Below are positions 43,951 through 52,714 of a DNA stretch of 64,000 bases, piece by piece. The stretch is from positions 496,001 through 560,000 of the forward strand of contig NZ_JRLF01000012.1 in the NCBI RefSeq assembly GCF_001404985.1. Reading direction: 5' to 3'. The notes below the pieces were generated by a model, which was not told the DNA's origin, ran no database searches, and was given only the letters and a program-made list of their open reading frames with translations. This stretch comes from Flavobacterium aquidurense. Lineage in GTDB: Bacteria > Bacteroidota > Bacteroidia > Flavobacteriales > Flavobacteriaceae. Made by a program: the position numbers and the translations under genes. Numbering within the stretch: the first letter of the stretch is position 1; every line of letters begins with the position of its first letter.

Positions 43951-45003
43951 ATGAAAAATAAAACATTTAATACCAAAGCTTTACTGGTTGCAACTCTGGT
44001 CTCTGCACTAACTATTGTGCTTGTATTTTACGGATCGAGACAATTGCAAAATTTTGATGCTGCTCTTGTTACTTATTTATTCGGAACAGTGTTTGCTTTC
44101 TTCGGGATAGTTTACCGCTATTCTGTTTGGTTGCAGCGCCCGCCAACCTGGATGTATTTCAAACGTAGTATTAAATTTCTGTTTACAGGAAAAATGTTCT
44201 CGCATTTCTGGTTTTTAAGTAAAGAGACCGTTGAGAATATAGTGGTTCAAAAGTTCATTTATCCCAGAAGTAAGTACCGTTGGGCAGCGCATTTTTGTAT
44301 TGCATTAGGATGTTTGTCTGCATTTGCGATAACCATTCCGCTTACATTCGGATGGATACATTTTACATTGGCTCCCAATTCAATATCAATTTATGAAGCT
44401 CATTTTTTTGGATTTAAAATGATGGATTTTAAAATTGGATCTGTATTGGCATTCTTAATTTTCCATGCTTTAAATTGGTCTTCATGGCTGGTAATATTTG
44501 GTTCTGTATATTATTTGAGAAGACGATTGACAAATCCGGGACTAATAGCAACCCAAACCTTTGAAGGAGATTTGCTGCCGCTTATTTTATTAATAGCCAT
44601 ATCAGTTACAGGATTGTGTCTTACGTATTCATACCAGTTTATGAAAGGGTTCGCATATGATTTCTTAGCTGTAATTCATGCCGTAACCGTAATTATGTTT
44701 TTAATATGGATTCCGTTTGGAAAATTCTTCCACATTATTCAGCGTCCGGCTCAGATCGGAGCTCATATTTACAAAAAAGAAGGAATGAAAATGGGAATGG
44801 CAGTTTGTCCGCATACCGGAGAAGAATTTGCAACAAAATTACATATCGAAGATCTAAAAATTGTTACCAGACAATTAGGTTTCGACTTCACCCATGAAGA
44901 CGGAACTTCACACCTTGATTTAAGCCCCGAAGGAAAAAGGTCCCGTTTAGCTCAGGCACATTTAAAAGCGAGATTAGAAAGCGGCGGAAGCTTATTTGGA
45001 TAA
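43951..45003 (+). CDS. NarI/DsrM-like membrane protein, probable quinol-oxidising cytochrome b
   Basis: 350 residues, about seven membrane segments. Scattered membrane histidines (YRWAAHFCIAL, LAFLIFHALNW, FLAVIHAVTV) and the block PFGKFFHIIQRP resemble NarI, DsrM and HdrE, where such His bind heme b and pass electrons from menaquinol. A soluble C-terminal tail of about 75 residues (CPHTGEEFATKLHIEDL...) is distinctive. Its place between transporters and a molybdoenzyme makes it the likely quinol-oxidising subunit. Assignment by family resemblance; heme binding is inferred. Confidence 0.65.
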   Translation: MKNKTFNTKALLVATLVSALTIVLVFYGSRQLQNFDAALVTYLFGTVFAFFGIVYRYSVWLQRPPTWMYFKRSIKFLFTGKMFSHFWFLSKETVENIVVQKFIYPRSKYRWAAHFCIALGCLSAFAITIPLTFGWIHFTLAPNSISIYEAHFFGFKMMDFKIGSVLAFLIFHALNWSSWLVIFGSVYYLRRRLTNPGLIATQTFEGDLLPLILLIAISVTGLCLTYSYQFMKGFAYDFLAVIHAVTVIMFLIWIPFGKFFHIIQRPAQIGAHIYKKEGMKMGMAVCPHTGEEFATKLHIEDLKIVTRQLGFDFTHEDGTSHLDLSPEGKRSRLAQAHLKARLESGGSLFG

Positions 45004-45086
45004 TTTTTAGAAAGTATACAGTCACATTTTTCAGTTACAGTTTGAACCTGAAACTTGAGACCTGAAACAAAATAAACAAAACAAAA
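45004..45086 (+). repeat. CAGT / CCTGAAAC phrase repeat in the 5' leader
   Basis: Carries CAGTCACATTTTTCAGTTACAG then AACCTGAAACTTGAG and ACCTGAAACAAAA, ending at the start codon of the molybdoenzyme gene. Closely related sequence precedes the start codons at 50163 and 60203. Confidence 0.6.
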
Positions 45087-47303
45087 ATGGCAAAATTACC
45101 CGTATCAACAGAAAAGATTATTGAAGATTTTGGACCGCATTTAAATTATGGGCCAAAAGATGGTTACGCAGGTAGAGATGAACCGGATGAAGTTGTAAAA
45201 ACACATTGCTGTTTTTGCGGAATGCAATGTGGGATTCAATTATTAGTCAAAGAAAATAAAGTAGTAGGTTTTGAACCCTGGATGGAATTTCCTTTTAATG
45301 AAGGACGTTTGTGTCCAAAAGGAGTACAGCGTTATTTACAAAATAATCATCCTGACCGACTTTTACACCCAATAAAAAGAGTAGAAGGAAAAGGTTTCGA
45401 GAAAACGACATGGGATGAAGCGATGGATAAAACCGTTTTTGAGATCAAAAGAATTCAGGAAAAATATGGTAAACATGCTTTTTCAATGTTATCTGGCGTT
45501 TCATTGACCAATGAAAAAAGTTATTTGGTTGGAAAATTTGCCCGTGTAGCCTTAAAAACCAGAAATCTGGATTATAATGGTAGACTTTGTATGGTAAGTG
45601 CCGGAGCCGGAAATAAGAAAGCTTTTGGATTAGATCGTGCCTCAAATAATTATTCGGATTTAGAATATGCCGAAGTAATAATCGTTGCGGGTGCAAATAT
45701 TAGTGAAACGTTCCCAACATTAACACACTGGATCTGGAAAGCCAGAGATCGCGGAGCTAAATTAATCGTTATAGATCCCAGAATGATTCCATTGGCCAGA
45801 ACAGCAGATGTTCATTTAGACGTAAAACCCGGAACTGATTCAGCCTTATATGGTGCAATGCTTAAGTATTTGGTAGATCACGATATGCTTGATCATGATT
45901 TTATAGATAATTATACGTCTGGTTTTCAGGAAACAATAGATGCAGTAAAAGATTATACACTAGAATGGGCAGAAGAAATTACAGGTATTGATAAAAATAA
46001 AATTAGAGAAGCTGCTGAATTATGGGGAAAAGCAAAAACGAGCTTTTTGCTTCATGCACGCGGAATCGAGCACCATTCAAAAGGTGTTGATAATGTTGTA
46101 GGCTGTATTAATCTTGTTTTAGCAACCGGAAGAATTGGAAGGCCATATTGTGGTTATGGTACCATAACCGGTCAAGGAAACGGACAAGGAGGCCGTGAAC
46201 ACGGACATAAATGTGATCAACTACCTGGAAATAGGGATATAGAAAATCCAGAGCATAGAAAATATATTTCTGAAGTTTGGGGAATTGACGAAAAAGATAT
46301 GCCAGGCAAAGGATTGACAGCTTACGAAATCATAGAAGCAATTCATAGCGGAGAGATCAAAGGATTGATTTCTATTTGTTTTAATCCGCTAGTTTCGCTT
46401 CCCAATAATAATTATGTAAGATCTGCACTAGAAAAATTGGAGTTTTACGTTTGTATCGATTTCTTTTTGAATGAAACAGCACGTCATGCAGATATTGTTC
46501 TTGCAGGATCTTTGCAGGAAGAAGAGGAAGGAACTACAACATCTGCAGAAGGTCGTGTTATCAGAATTCGTCAGGCGGTAACGCCTCCGGGAGACGCAAG
46601 AACAGATACTTCAATATTTTTAGAACTGGCCAAAAGATTGGGTGAAGAAGATAAATTTACTTATGAAAATAGTGAAGCTATATTTAATGAATTGCGTGTG
46701 GCATCAAAAGGAGGAACAGCAGATTATTTTGGAATCTCCTATAAAAAAGTAGAAGACAATATGGGTGTTTTCTGGCCTTGCCCAACAGATGACCATCCCG
46801 GAACACCCAGATTATGGGAAGATAAAGTATTTGCTACTCCGGATAAAAAAGCACACTTTAATCCGGCTCCTTATAGAGAACCAGGGGAAATTACTAACGA
46901 TGAATACCCTGTAACACTTACTACAGGACGTGTAGTTTCCCAATATTTAAGCGGAACACAAACACGAAGGATTGGTAAACTGGTAGACCAATTTCCGGAA
47001 CCTATGTTAGAAATTCATCCGGAACTTGCCTTAAAATACGGAATTAAACAACGAGAATTAGTAAGAGTTGCAACCCGAAGAGGTGAAGGGATTTTTCCGG
47101 CAAATATCGTAGAAACTATCCGAAAAGACACGGTTTTTATACCTTATCACTGGCCAGGAGCCAAATCAGCAAATCAACTTACGACCGGAATTCTAGATCC
47201 TGTTTCTAAAATACCTGAATTTAAAGTTTGTGCCTGTTTATTAGATCCGCAAGGAATAATAGCGCCGCCATCTAAAGAATCTGAAGCATATGCAAGTGTT
47301 TAA
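45087..47303 (+). CDS. Molybdopterin oxidoreductase, probable nitrate reductase catalytic subunit
   Basis: 738 residues. [4Fe-4S] motif Cys41-x2-Cys44-x3-Cys48...Cys76, then the bis-MGD fold; the likely Mo ligand is Cys168 in [10 protein letters not shown], as in Nap/Nas-type nitrate reductases. Other blocks: [48 protein letters not shown], and the C-terminal dinucleotide-binding barrel ([14 protein letters not shown]). No twin-arginine signal, so it should be cytoplasmic. Nitrate as substrate is inferred from the two narK genes and the complete Moco gene set downstream; formate or another oxyanion is possible. Confidence 0.82.
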   Translation: MAKLPVSTEKIIEDFGPHLNYGPKDGYAGRDEPDEVVKTHCCFCGMQCGIQLLVKENKVVGFEPWMEFPFNEGRLCPKGVQRYLQNNHPDRLLHPIKRVEGKGFEKTTWDEAMDKTVFEIKRIQEKYGKHAFSMLSGVSLTNEKSYLVGKFARVALKTRNLDYNGRLCMVSAGAGNKKAFGLDRASNNYSDLEYAEVIIVAGANISETFPTLTHWIWKARDRGAKLIVIDPRMIPLARTADVHLDVKPGTDSALYGAMLKYLVDHDMLDHDFIDNYTSGFQETIDAVKDYTLEWAEEITGIDKNKIREAAELWGKAKTSFLLHARGIEHHSKGVDNVVGCINLVLATGRIGRPYCGYGTITGQGNGQGGREHGHKCDQLPGNRDIENPEHRKYISEVWGIDEKDMPGKGLTAYEIIEAIHSGEIKGLISICFNPLVSLPNNNYVRSALEKLEFYVCIDFFLNETARHADIVLAGSLQEEEEGTTTSAEGRVIRIRQAVTPPGDARTDTSIFLELAKRLGEEDKFTYENSEAIFNELRVASKGGTADYFGISYKKVEDNMGVFWPCPTDDHPGTPRLWEDKVFATPDKKAHFNPAPYREPGEITNDEYPVTLTTGRVVSQYLSGTQTRRIGKLVDQFPEPMLEIHPELALKYGIKQRELVRVATRRGEGIFPANIVETIRKDTVFIPYHWPGAKSANQLTTGILDPVSKIPEFKVCACLLDPQGIIAPPSKESEAYASV

Positions 47304-47321
47304 TCTATAAAAAATGACACG

Positions 47322-47891
47322 ATGAATTTAACTAATTTCAATAAAAACGAAGAGTTTTTTGTAGATCTGCAACGTTGTATTGGCTGTAAAGCTTGTGAAA
47401 TGGCTTGTGCAGAATGTGAAACAAACGGGCAGGAATCATTAATAAGCGTAAATTATGTAGAACGATCTTCCACAATTCAAACCACCGTACAAGTTTGTAT
47501 GCATTGTGAGGATCCGGTATGCGCAAATGTTTGTCCGGCCGATGCAATTTCGCAAGATGAATTTGGAGTGGTACACACAGCAAATACAGAAAGATGTATT
47601 GGTTGTTCAAATTGTGTAATGGCATGTCCCTTTGGAGTTCCAAAAAAGATGGAAGAGTATGATTTGATGATGAAATGTACCATGTGTTATGATAGAACCA
47701 GCGTTGGTAAAAAACCAATGTGTGCAACTGTTTGTCCAAGCGGTGCTTTGTTTTACGGAACAAGAGCCGAAATCGATGAAATGAGACCAAACAGTTCACC
47801 AGTCAATTCGTTTATTTTTGGGAAAGAAACGGTAAATACCAAAGTGAATATTATGATGCCTAAAGGAAGTAAAGAATTAAGAATATATTAA
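47322..47891 (+). CDS. Four-cluster ferredoxin subunit (DmsB/NrfC/NarH-like)
   Basis: 189 residues with sixteen ligand cysteines in four groups: Cys19/22/25/29, 59/62/67/71, 92/95/98/102 and 119/122/134/138, the pattern of electron-transfer subunits of molybdoenzymes. No signal peptide. Eighteen bp after the catalytic gene, so its direct partner. It should carry electrons from the membrane part to the molybdenum subunit. Confidence 0.93.
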   Translation: MNLTNFNKNEEFFVDLQRCIGCKACEMACAECETNGQESLISVNYVERSSTIQTTVQVCMHCEDPVCANVCPADAISQDEFGVVHTANTERCIGCSNCVMACPFGVPKKMEEYDLMMKCTMCYDRTSVGKKPMCATVCPSGALFYGTRAEIDEMRPNSSPVNSFIFGKETVNTKVNIMMPKGSKELRIY

Positions 47892-47901
47892 ATCTATATC
47901 C

Positions 47902-48420
47902 ATGTCAAAAGAAGATAATTTAAATGAAAACTGGAAAAAAGATTTCCCAATAAAAAAACAGGAATCAACTCAGGTAAGCCGTCGGGATTTTGCTAAATTC
48001 CTGACTTTTGTTTCCGGAGGATTAATGGTAGGAAGCGGTTTTGTTGCTGCAAAAGCTTATTTGCTACCAAAGGAAGGTGTTCAGGGCGAACATTTTATAT
48101 GCAATAAAGACGAAGTTCCGGTAGGAGGAACCCGAGGCTTTGTAATAGAAGGAAGTACAATTCCTTATATATTGATACATCTCGAAAGTGGTGATTTCAG
48201 GGCTTATGAACAAAAATGTACACACCTTTCCTGTTCCGTATTTTATAAACCCGGAACAGGAATAATTCATTGCCCCTGTCATGAAGGTTCATTTGATGCC
48301 ATGACAGGCGATGTAATTGCAGGACCACCGCCAAGAGCTTTACCTCAATTAGATGTATTTTTTAAAGACAATGCAGTTTATGTAAAAGCACTTATAGAGA
48401 AAAAAGACATTTATTTATAA
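47902..48420 (+). CDS. Rieske [2Fe-2S] protein with Tat-type anchor
   Basis: 172 residues. Twin-arginine motif SRRDFAKFL (26-34) followed by a hydrophobic anchor (about 36-52). Rieske cluster motifs Cys106-T-His108-L-S-Cys111 and Cys124-P-Cys126-His127 with the usual disulfide pair. Such proteins sit on the outer side of the inner membrane and take an electron from quinol. Coupling to a cytoplasmic-looking molybdoenzyme is odd; see findings. Ten bp after the ferredoxin gene. Confidence 0.92.
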   Translation: MSKEDNLNENWKKDFPIKKQESTQVSRRDFAKFLTFVSGGLMVGSGFVAAKAYLLPKEGVQGEHFICNKDEVPVGGTRGFVIEGSTIPYILIHLESGDFRAYEQKCTHLSCSVFYKPGTGIIHCPCHEGSFDAMTGDVIAGPPPRALPQLDVFFKDNAVYVKALIEKKDIYL

Positions 48421-48437
48421 ATCCTAAATTCGTAGCA

Positions 48438-48686
48438 ATGAGTACATTTAGAAGAAGTCAGAACAGCGCAAATCCTAATAAGCTTAATAATATACTGTCT
48501 ACACTCATTTTTGTTTTAATTTTAAACGTGAGTATTCAGATTTGGTTATTATATGCTTCGTTAAATAATGCATTAGATAATAATAAAGAAATACTGTTAC
48601 CGGCTTTTATAGCTTCTGCAGTTTTATTTTTTATTGGATTTGCATGGATGTATTATTTACCAACAGGAAATTTTAAGAGAAAATAA
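48438..48686 (+). CDS. Small two-TM membrane protein
   Basis: 82 residues: basic N-terminus, helices at about 20-42 and 53-72, short charged tail GNFKRK. Resembles the DUF6755 group found beside Rieske/molybdoenzyme genes, but I am not certain. Last gene of the operon; probably a small subunit of the membrane complex. No terminator clearly visible after it. Confidence 0.7.
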   Translation: MSTFRRSQNSANPNKLNNILSTLIFVLILNVSIQIWLLYASLNNALDNNKEILLPAFIASAVLFFIGFAWMYYLPTGNFKRK

Positions 48687-48816
48687 TTTAGGAATCTTCA
48701 GTAAATAAAGCTAATAAAGGCTATTTATCATTTTTTCTGAAAGTTTATGGAGAATTAAGCTTAAATTTATATTCTTTAAAAATTTTAGATTATTAATGAT
48801 TAAAACTAAGTAAAAG

Positions 48817-48837
48817 TACTTATATTTGTAATAAGTA
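48817..48837 (+). promoter_or_regulatory. moeA promoter with inverted operator
   Basis: TATATTTG at 48821-48828 fits a -7 box. Overlapping it, TACTTAT (48817-48823) and ATAAGTA (48831-48837) form a perfect 7-bp inverted repeat with 7-bp spacer, a likely repressor site. Half-sites recur at 57358-57386 and 63871-63906. Confidence 0.55.
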
Positions 48838-48862
48838 TTTTTGCTTGTATAAAATAACAGCC

Positions 48863-50035
48863 ATGATTCAAGTCGCAGAAGCATTATCAATTATTGCAGA
48901 GAATAGCACTCGTATGCCTGTTCAGAAAATCCAGGTGAGTAAATCATTAGGATATATTTTGGCAGAAACGGTTTATTCACCCATTGCAATGCCGCCATTT
49001 CGTCAATCAGCAATGGATGGTTATGCTTTTATTCATAGCGAAAAACATCAATATGATATAGTTGGTATTTCTCAGGCAGGAGATCATTCGAAAATAAAGC
49101 TGAAAGAAAACGAAGCAGTACGGATTTTTACCGGTGCTCATGTACCTGATAATGCTGATACGGTGGTTATGCAGGAACATGTAATGGCAAATGAAAATTC
49201 TATTTTGATTACCAGAATGCCAGAACGATATACAAATGTGCGTAATAAAGGAGAACAAATTGGTCAGGAACAAATTGTTTTTGATGCGAATACTTTGATT
49301 ACACCTGCAGCAATTGGTTTTCTGGCGTGCTTAGGAATAACTGAAATTGAAGTTTATAAAAAACCTAAAGTAGCTATTTTAGTTACAGGAAATGAATTGA
49401 TAAAATCTGGTGAAAAACTTTCGAAAGGAAAAATTTACGAAAGCAATTCTGTGATGTTACAGGCTGCGCTTCAAACAATTGGAATAAAGAAAACGAAGGT
49501 CTATAAAGTTAAGGATAGTCTTAAAGCTACTAAAAAAAGCCTAAAAGAAATTTTAAAAAAATATGATATTGTTTTAATTTCCGGCGGAATTTCTGTTGGA
49601 GATTATGATTTTGTGAAAGAAGCTTTACTCGAAAACGAAGTACAGGAACTTTTTTATACAATCAATCAAAAGCCTGGAAAACCAATGTTTTTTGGTTCTA
49701 AAAATGAAACTTTGGTTTTTGCTTTGCCAGGAAATCCGGCTTCGTCATTAACTAATTTTTATATTTATGTATATCCGGCCATAAAAAACAGAATGGGTTT
49801 TTCTGATACACACTTGCCAAAATTAGTTCGAAAATTAAATTCAGCATTTACAAATACGACTGGAAAAACATTGTTTTTAAAAGCATTATACGACGAAACA
49901 AATGTAACAATCCTGGACGGACAAAGCTCTGCAATGCTCAATACATTTGCAATTGCCAATAGTTTATTGATTGTGCCAAATGATATAGAAAACCTGAAAA
50001 AAGGACAACCAGTAACATTGTTGCCGATTGATTAG
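48863..50035 (+). CDS. moeA: Molybdopterin molybdenumtransferase MoeA
   Basis: 390 residues from the ATG at 48863; a TTG 18 bp earlier is not needed. Inserts molybdate into adenylylated molybdopterin. Motifs: PPFRQSAMDGYAF, TGAHVPDNADTVVMQEHV, ILVTGNEL, the MPT-binding ISGGISVGDYDF and FALPGNPASS. Cytoplasmic. First gene of the cofactor block, serving both nitrate reductases in the window. Confidence 0.96.
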   Translation: MIQVAEALSIIAENSTRMPVQKIQVSKSLGYILAETVYSPIAMPPFRQSAMDGYAFIHSEKHQYDIVGISQAGDHSKIKLKENEAVRIFTGAHVPDNADTVVMQEHVMANENSILITRMPERYTNVRNKGEQIGQEQIVFDANTLITPAAIGFLACLGITEIEVYKKPKVAILVTGNELIKSGEKLSKGKIYESNSVMLQAALQTIGIKKTKVYKVKDSLKATKKSLKEILKKYDIVLISGGISVGDYDFVKEALLENEVQELFYTINQKPGKPMFFGSKNETLVFALPGNPASSLTNFYIYVYPAIKNRMGFSDTHLPKLVRKLNSAFTNTTGKTLFLKALYDETNVTILDGQSSAMLNTFAIANSLLIVPNDIENLKKGQPVTLLPID

Positions 50036-50120
50036 AGGTTTTTTAGAAGAAAGAGGATAGAGTAAAGAGGAAAGAGAATAGAATAAAAATTTTGAAATGC
50101 AGTATGTAAATTAAAACATA

Positions 50121-50162
50121 TAGCATACAACCTGAAACCAAAAACAAACCTGAAACAAAATT
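50121..50162 (+). repeat. Phrase repeat AACCTGAAAC at a start codon
   Basis: ACAACCTGAAACCAAA and AAACCTGAAACAAAA in tandem, ending 2 bp before the TauE/SafE start. The preceding 70 bp are GAGGAAAGAGAATAGA-type repeats. Same phrase as at 45041-45070 and 60211-60220. Confidence 0.6.
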
Positions 50163-50909
50163 ATGAATTTATTGAGTTCCGAAAATATTCTTTTATTCAG
50201 CTTCGCTTTAATTGTGATCGCTTTTTTATATTCTAGTGTAGGGCATGGCGGTGCATCGGGTTATTTGGCTTTGATGACGATTTTTGCTTTTCCTGTTGCT
50301 ATTATGAAACCTTCGGCTTTGCTGTTGAATTTATTTGTATCAAGTATTTCGTTTTTCTTTTATTACAGAATGAATTATTTCAGGCCAAAACTATTTTATC
50401 CGTTCGCGATAGCTTCTGTTCCGGCTGCGTTTATTGGTGGTTTTGTAACATTAGATAATACGATTTATAAAATTATATTAGGTATAGTCCTCGTTTTTGC
50501 GGCACTCAGACTATTTGGAATATTTAATTTTAAAGAAAAAGAAGCTGTTGAAATTAAACTGCCATTTGCATTGGCAATAGGATTTATAATAGGGCTGCTA
50601 TCCGGGATGTTAGGTATTGGCGGTGGTATTATACTAAGTCCGATTTTATTGTTTTTAGGCTGGGCAAATGTTAAAGAATCAGCGGCGATATCAAGTTTAT
50701 TCATTTTTGTGAATTCATTTGCGGGAATGTTAGGATTTTTTTTAGGAGGAAAAACGATCCCGATGGAAAGTTTTTATTTAGTTCCAATTGCAGTGATTGG
50801 AGGAGTTTTAGGCGGATTTTACGGAAGTGGATATTTCTCTAATAAAACATTAAAATTTGTTTTAGGAACTGTGATATTAATGGCAAGTATAAAATTGATT
50901 TTTCCGTAA
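50163..50909 (+). CDS. TauE/SafE-family membrane transporter
   Basis: 248 residues, about eight membrane segments. Duplicated family motifs YSSVGHGGASGYLA near the start and GLLSGMLGIGGGIILSP in the second half. Family members move sulfite, sulfonates or other anions. In this Moco/nitrate context it might export sulfite or nitrite or take up an oxyanion; this is guesswork from position. Confidence 0.88.
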   Translation: MNLLSSENILLFSFALIVIAFLYSSVGHGGASGYLALMTIFAFPVAIMKPSALLLNLFVSSISFFFYYRMNYFRPKLFYPFAIASVPAAFIGGFVTLDNTIYKIILGIVLVFAALRLFGIFNFKEKEAVEIKLPFALAIGFIIGLLSGMLGIGGGIILSPILLFLGWANVKESAAISSLFIFVNSFAGMLGFFLGGKTIPMESFYLVPIAVIGGVLGGFYGSGYFSNKTLKFVLGTVILMASIKLIFP

Positions 50910-50926
50910 AATGAGTTTAAATTTTA

Positions 50927-51069
50927 AACACATAGAAATATAGACTTTATAGTTTGCGAAAAGAGAATAATGATAAAACGTTATCACAAATAGTCCCGAA
51001 GCATCGAAATGTATTCATACAAAGTGAAACTACTTTTAAACGGTCTGAAAAGCTATGTTTCTATGTGTT
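50927..51069. mobile_element. MITE-like element with 17-bp terminal inverted repeats
   Basis: AACACATAGAAATATAG (50927-50943) and its inverse CTATGTTTCTATGTGTT (51053-51069) match at 16 of 17 positions and enclose 109 bp of non-coding DNA. It splits the cofactor operon between the TauE/SafE gene and mobA. Confidence 0.65.
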
Positions 51070-51097
51070 AAAAAGCTATAATTATAAATGATTTAAT

Positions 51098-51670
51098 ATG
51101 GAAGCTTTAACAATATTTATTCTTTGTGGAGGAAAAAGTTCCCGAATGAAGTCAGAGAAAGGATTGGTTTTATTTCAGGATAAACCTTTTATTGAACATA
51201 TTATTAAAGCTGTTTTACCTATAACTTCAATTATAAAATTAATAACAAATAATAGAGAATACGATTATTTAAGCTACCAAAAAATACCCGACATAATTAC
51301 GGATAAAGGACCTTTGGGAGGAATTTATACCGCTTTAGTAAATTCTGAAACCGAATTTAACCTTATTTTAAGTTGTGATATTCCGTTAATTTCAACCGAA
51401 TTATTATTGCAATTAATTTCGAAACACAATCAGGAAGCTGAAATTACCGTTTTTGCTTCAGAAAGCAGGATGCATCCTTTAATAGGGATTTATTCAAAAA
51501 AACTATTACCCGTTATCAAAAGCGCAATTGATAATGACGATTTAAAAATGATGAATTTAATAGCGAAGGTTCCGCATCAAATCATCAAAATAGAAGAGAG
51601 TGAAAATTTTCCTTTGACCAATATTAATTCGGCTGACGAATTAAATGATCTGAATATCAATTTAAGTTAA
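51098..51670 (+). CDS. mobA: Molybdenum cofactor guanylyltransferase MobA
   Basis: 190 residues. Adds GMP to Mo-molybdopterin to make the bis-MGD form needed by both nitrate reductases here. GTP-binding start LCGGKSSRMKSEKGLVLF, GPLGGIYTAL and LSCDIPLIS blocks. 5 bp before cobA. Confidence 0.92.
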   Translation: MEALTIFILCGGKSSRMKSEKGLVLFQDKPFIEHIIKAVLPITSIIKLITNNREYDYLSYQKIPDIITDKGPLGGIYTALVNSETEFNLILSCDIPLISTELLLQLISKHNQEAEITVFASESRMHPLIGIYSKKLLPVIKSAIDNDDLKMMNLIAKVPHQIIKIEESENFPLTNINSADELNDLNINLS

Positions 51671-51675
51671 AAACT

Positions 51676-52467
51676 ATGCGAAATTTAAAAACACCAAAAT
51701 TAACGATCGTGGGCGCAGGTCCGGGTGATGCCGAATTGATTACATTAAAAGCCATAAAAGCTTTAGAAAAAGCTGATGTTGTTTTATATGATGCGCTTGT
51801 AAACGAAGAATTATTACAATATGCCACAAATGCAGAAATTGTTTTTGTTGGTAAGCGATTAGGCTGTCATGCTTACACACAAGATCAGATCAACGAATTG
51901 ATTGTTTCTATGGCAAACCGTTATGGTCATGTGGTGCGTTTAAAAGGCGGTGATCCGTTTATATTTGGAAGAGGAAGTGAAGAAATTGAATATGCCGAAC
52001 AATTTGGGTTAGAAACTGATATTGTTCCGGGAATCTCATCTGCTTTAGGTGTTCCGGCTTCAGTTGGAATAAGTTTAACACAGCGACAGATAGCAGAAAG
52101 TTTTTGGGTAATTACAGGAACAACTTCCAATCATGAATTGTCAAAAGATGTTCATTTAGCTTCAAAATCAAATGCGACGGTGGTTATTTTGATGGGAATG
52201 CATAAATTAGAGGAAATCATTTCTATTTATCAAAAAAATCGGGAAGATGATCTGCCCATAGCGATTATTCAGAATGGAACTAAAAATACAGAGCAAAAAG
52301 TAGTAGGAACGATAAATTCAATTAGTAAATTAGTAGCTGAAAATAAAATTTCGTCACCGGCAATTATTGTTATTGGAGAAGTAGTAAAAAATACTTCAAG
52401 GCTGACGTCTTATTTTCAGGAACATTTTGATGATGAATTTATTTTTCAGAATTTAAATTTAAAATAA
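51676..52467 (+). CDS. cobA: Uroporphyrinogen-III C-methyltransferase (SUMT)
   Basis: 263 residues. Two SAM-dependent methylations give precorrin-2, the first step to siroheme. Motifs: VGAGPGDAELITLKA, YDALVN, VRLKGGDPFIFGRGSEE, VPGISSALGVPA and ITGTT. Siroheme is needed for assimilatory nitrite and sulfite reductases, which ties this gene to the nitrate assimilation locus. No fused chelatase domain. Its stop overlaps the moaD start by one base (TAATG). Confidence 0.95.
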   Translation: MRNLKTPKLTIVGAGPGDAELITLKAIKALEKADVVLYDALVNEELLQYATNAEIVFVGKRLGCHAYTQDQINELIVSMANRYGHVVRLKGGDPFIFGRGSEEIEYAEQFGLETDIVPGISSALGVPASVGISLTQRQIAESFWVITGTTSNHELSKDVHLASKSNATVVILMGMHKLEEIISIYQKNREDDLPIAIIQNGTKNTEQKVVGTINSISKLVAENKISSPAIIVIGEVVKNTSRLTSYFQEHFDDEFIFQNLNLK

Positions 52468-52703
52468 TGATTGAGATTAAATATTTTGGTGCTGTAGCTG
52501 AAAAGACGAAATGTAGTTTCGAAAAGATAGTTTCTTCTGAATTATCATTGCAGGATTTGCTGCACGATTTAGAAGAAAAATATCGATTTGAATCCATGTC
52601 TTTTAGTGTGGCAGTGAATCAAAAAATTGTATCAAAAACAACTGATTATAAGTTACAAACAACTGATATTGTGGCGCTTTTGCCTCCATTTGCGGGAGGA
52701 TAA
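52467..52703 (+). CDS. moaD: Molybdopterin synthase sulfur carrier MoaD
   Basis: 78 residues, ubiquitin-like beta-grasp, ending PPFAGG; the C-terminal Gly-Gly becomes the thiocarboxylate that supplies sulfur to molybdopterin. Start codon shares a base with the cobA stop. Partner of MoaE (54010-54447) and MoeB (52715-53785). Confidence 0.94.
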   Translation: MIEIKYFGAVAEKTKCSFEKIVSSELSLQDLLHDLEEKYRFESMSFSVAVNQKIVSKTTDYKLQTTDIVALLPPFAGG

Positions 52704-52714
52704 ACTAAATTGAA

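Noticed and set aside
47338..47799. 153-codon frame opposite the four-cluster ferredoxin
   Set aside because: The sense strand has all sixteen cluster cysteines; the antisense frame is a shadow.
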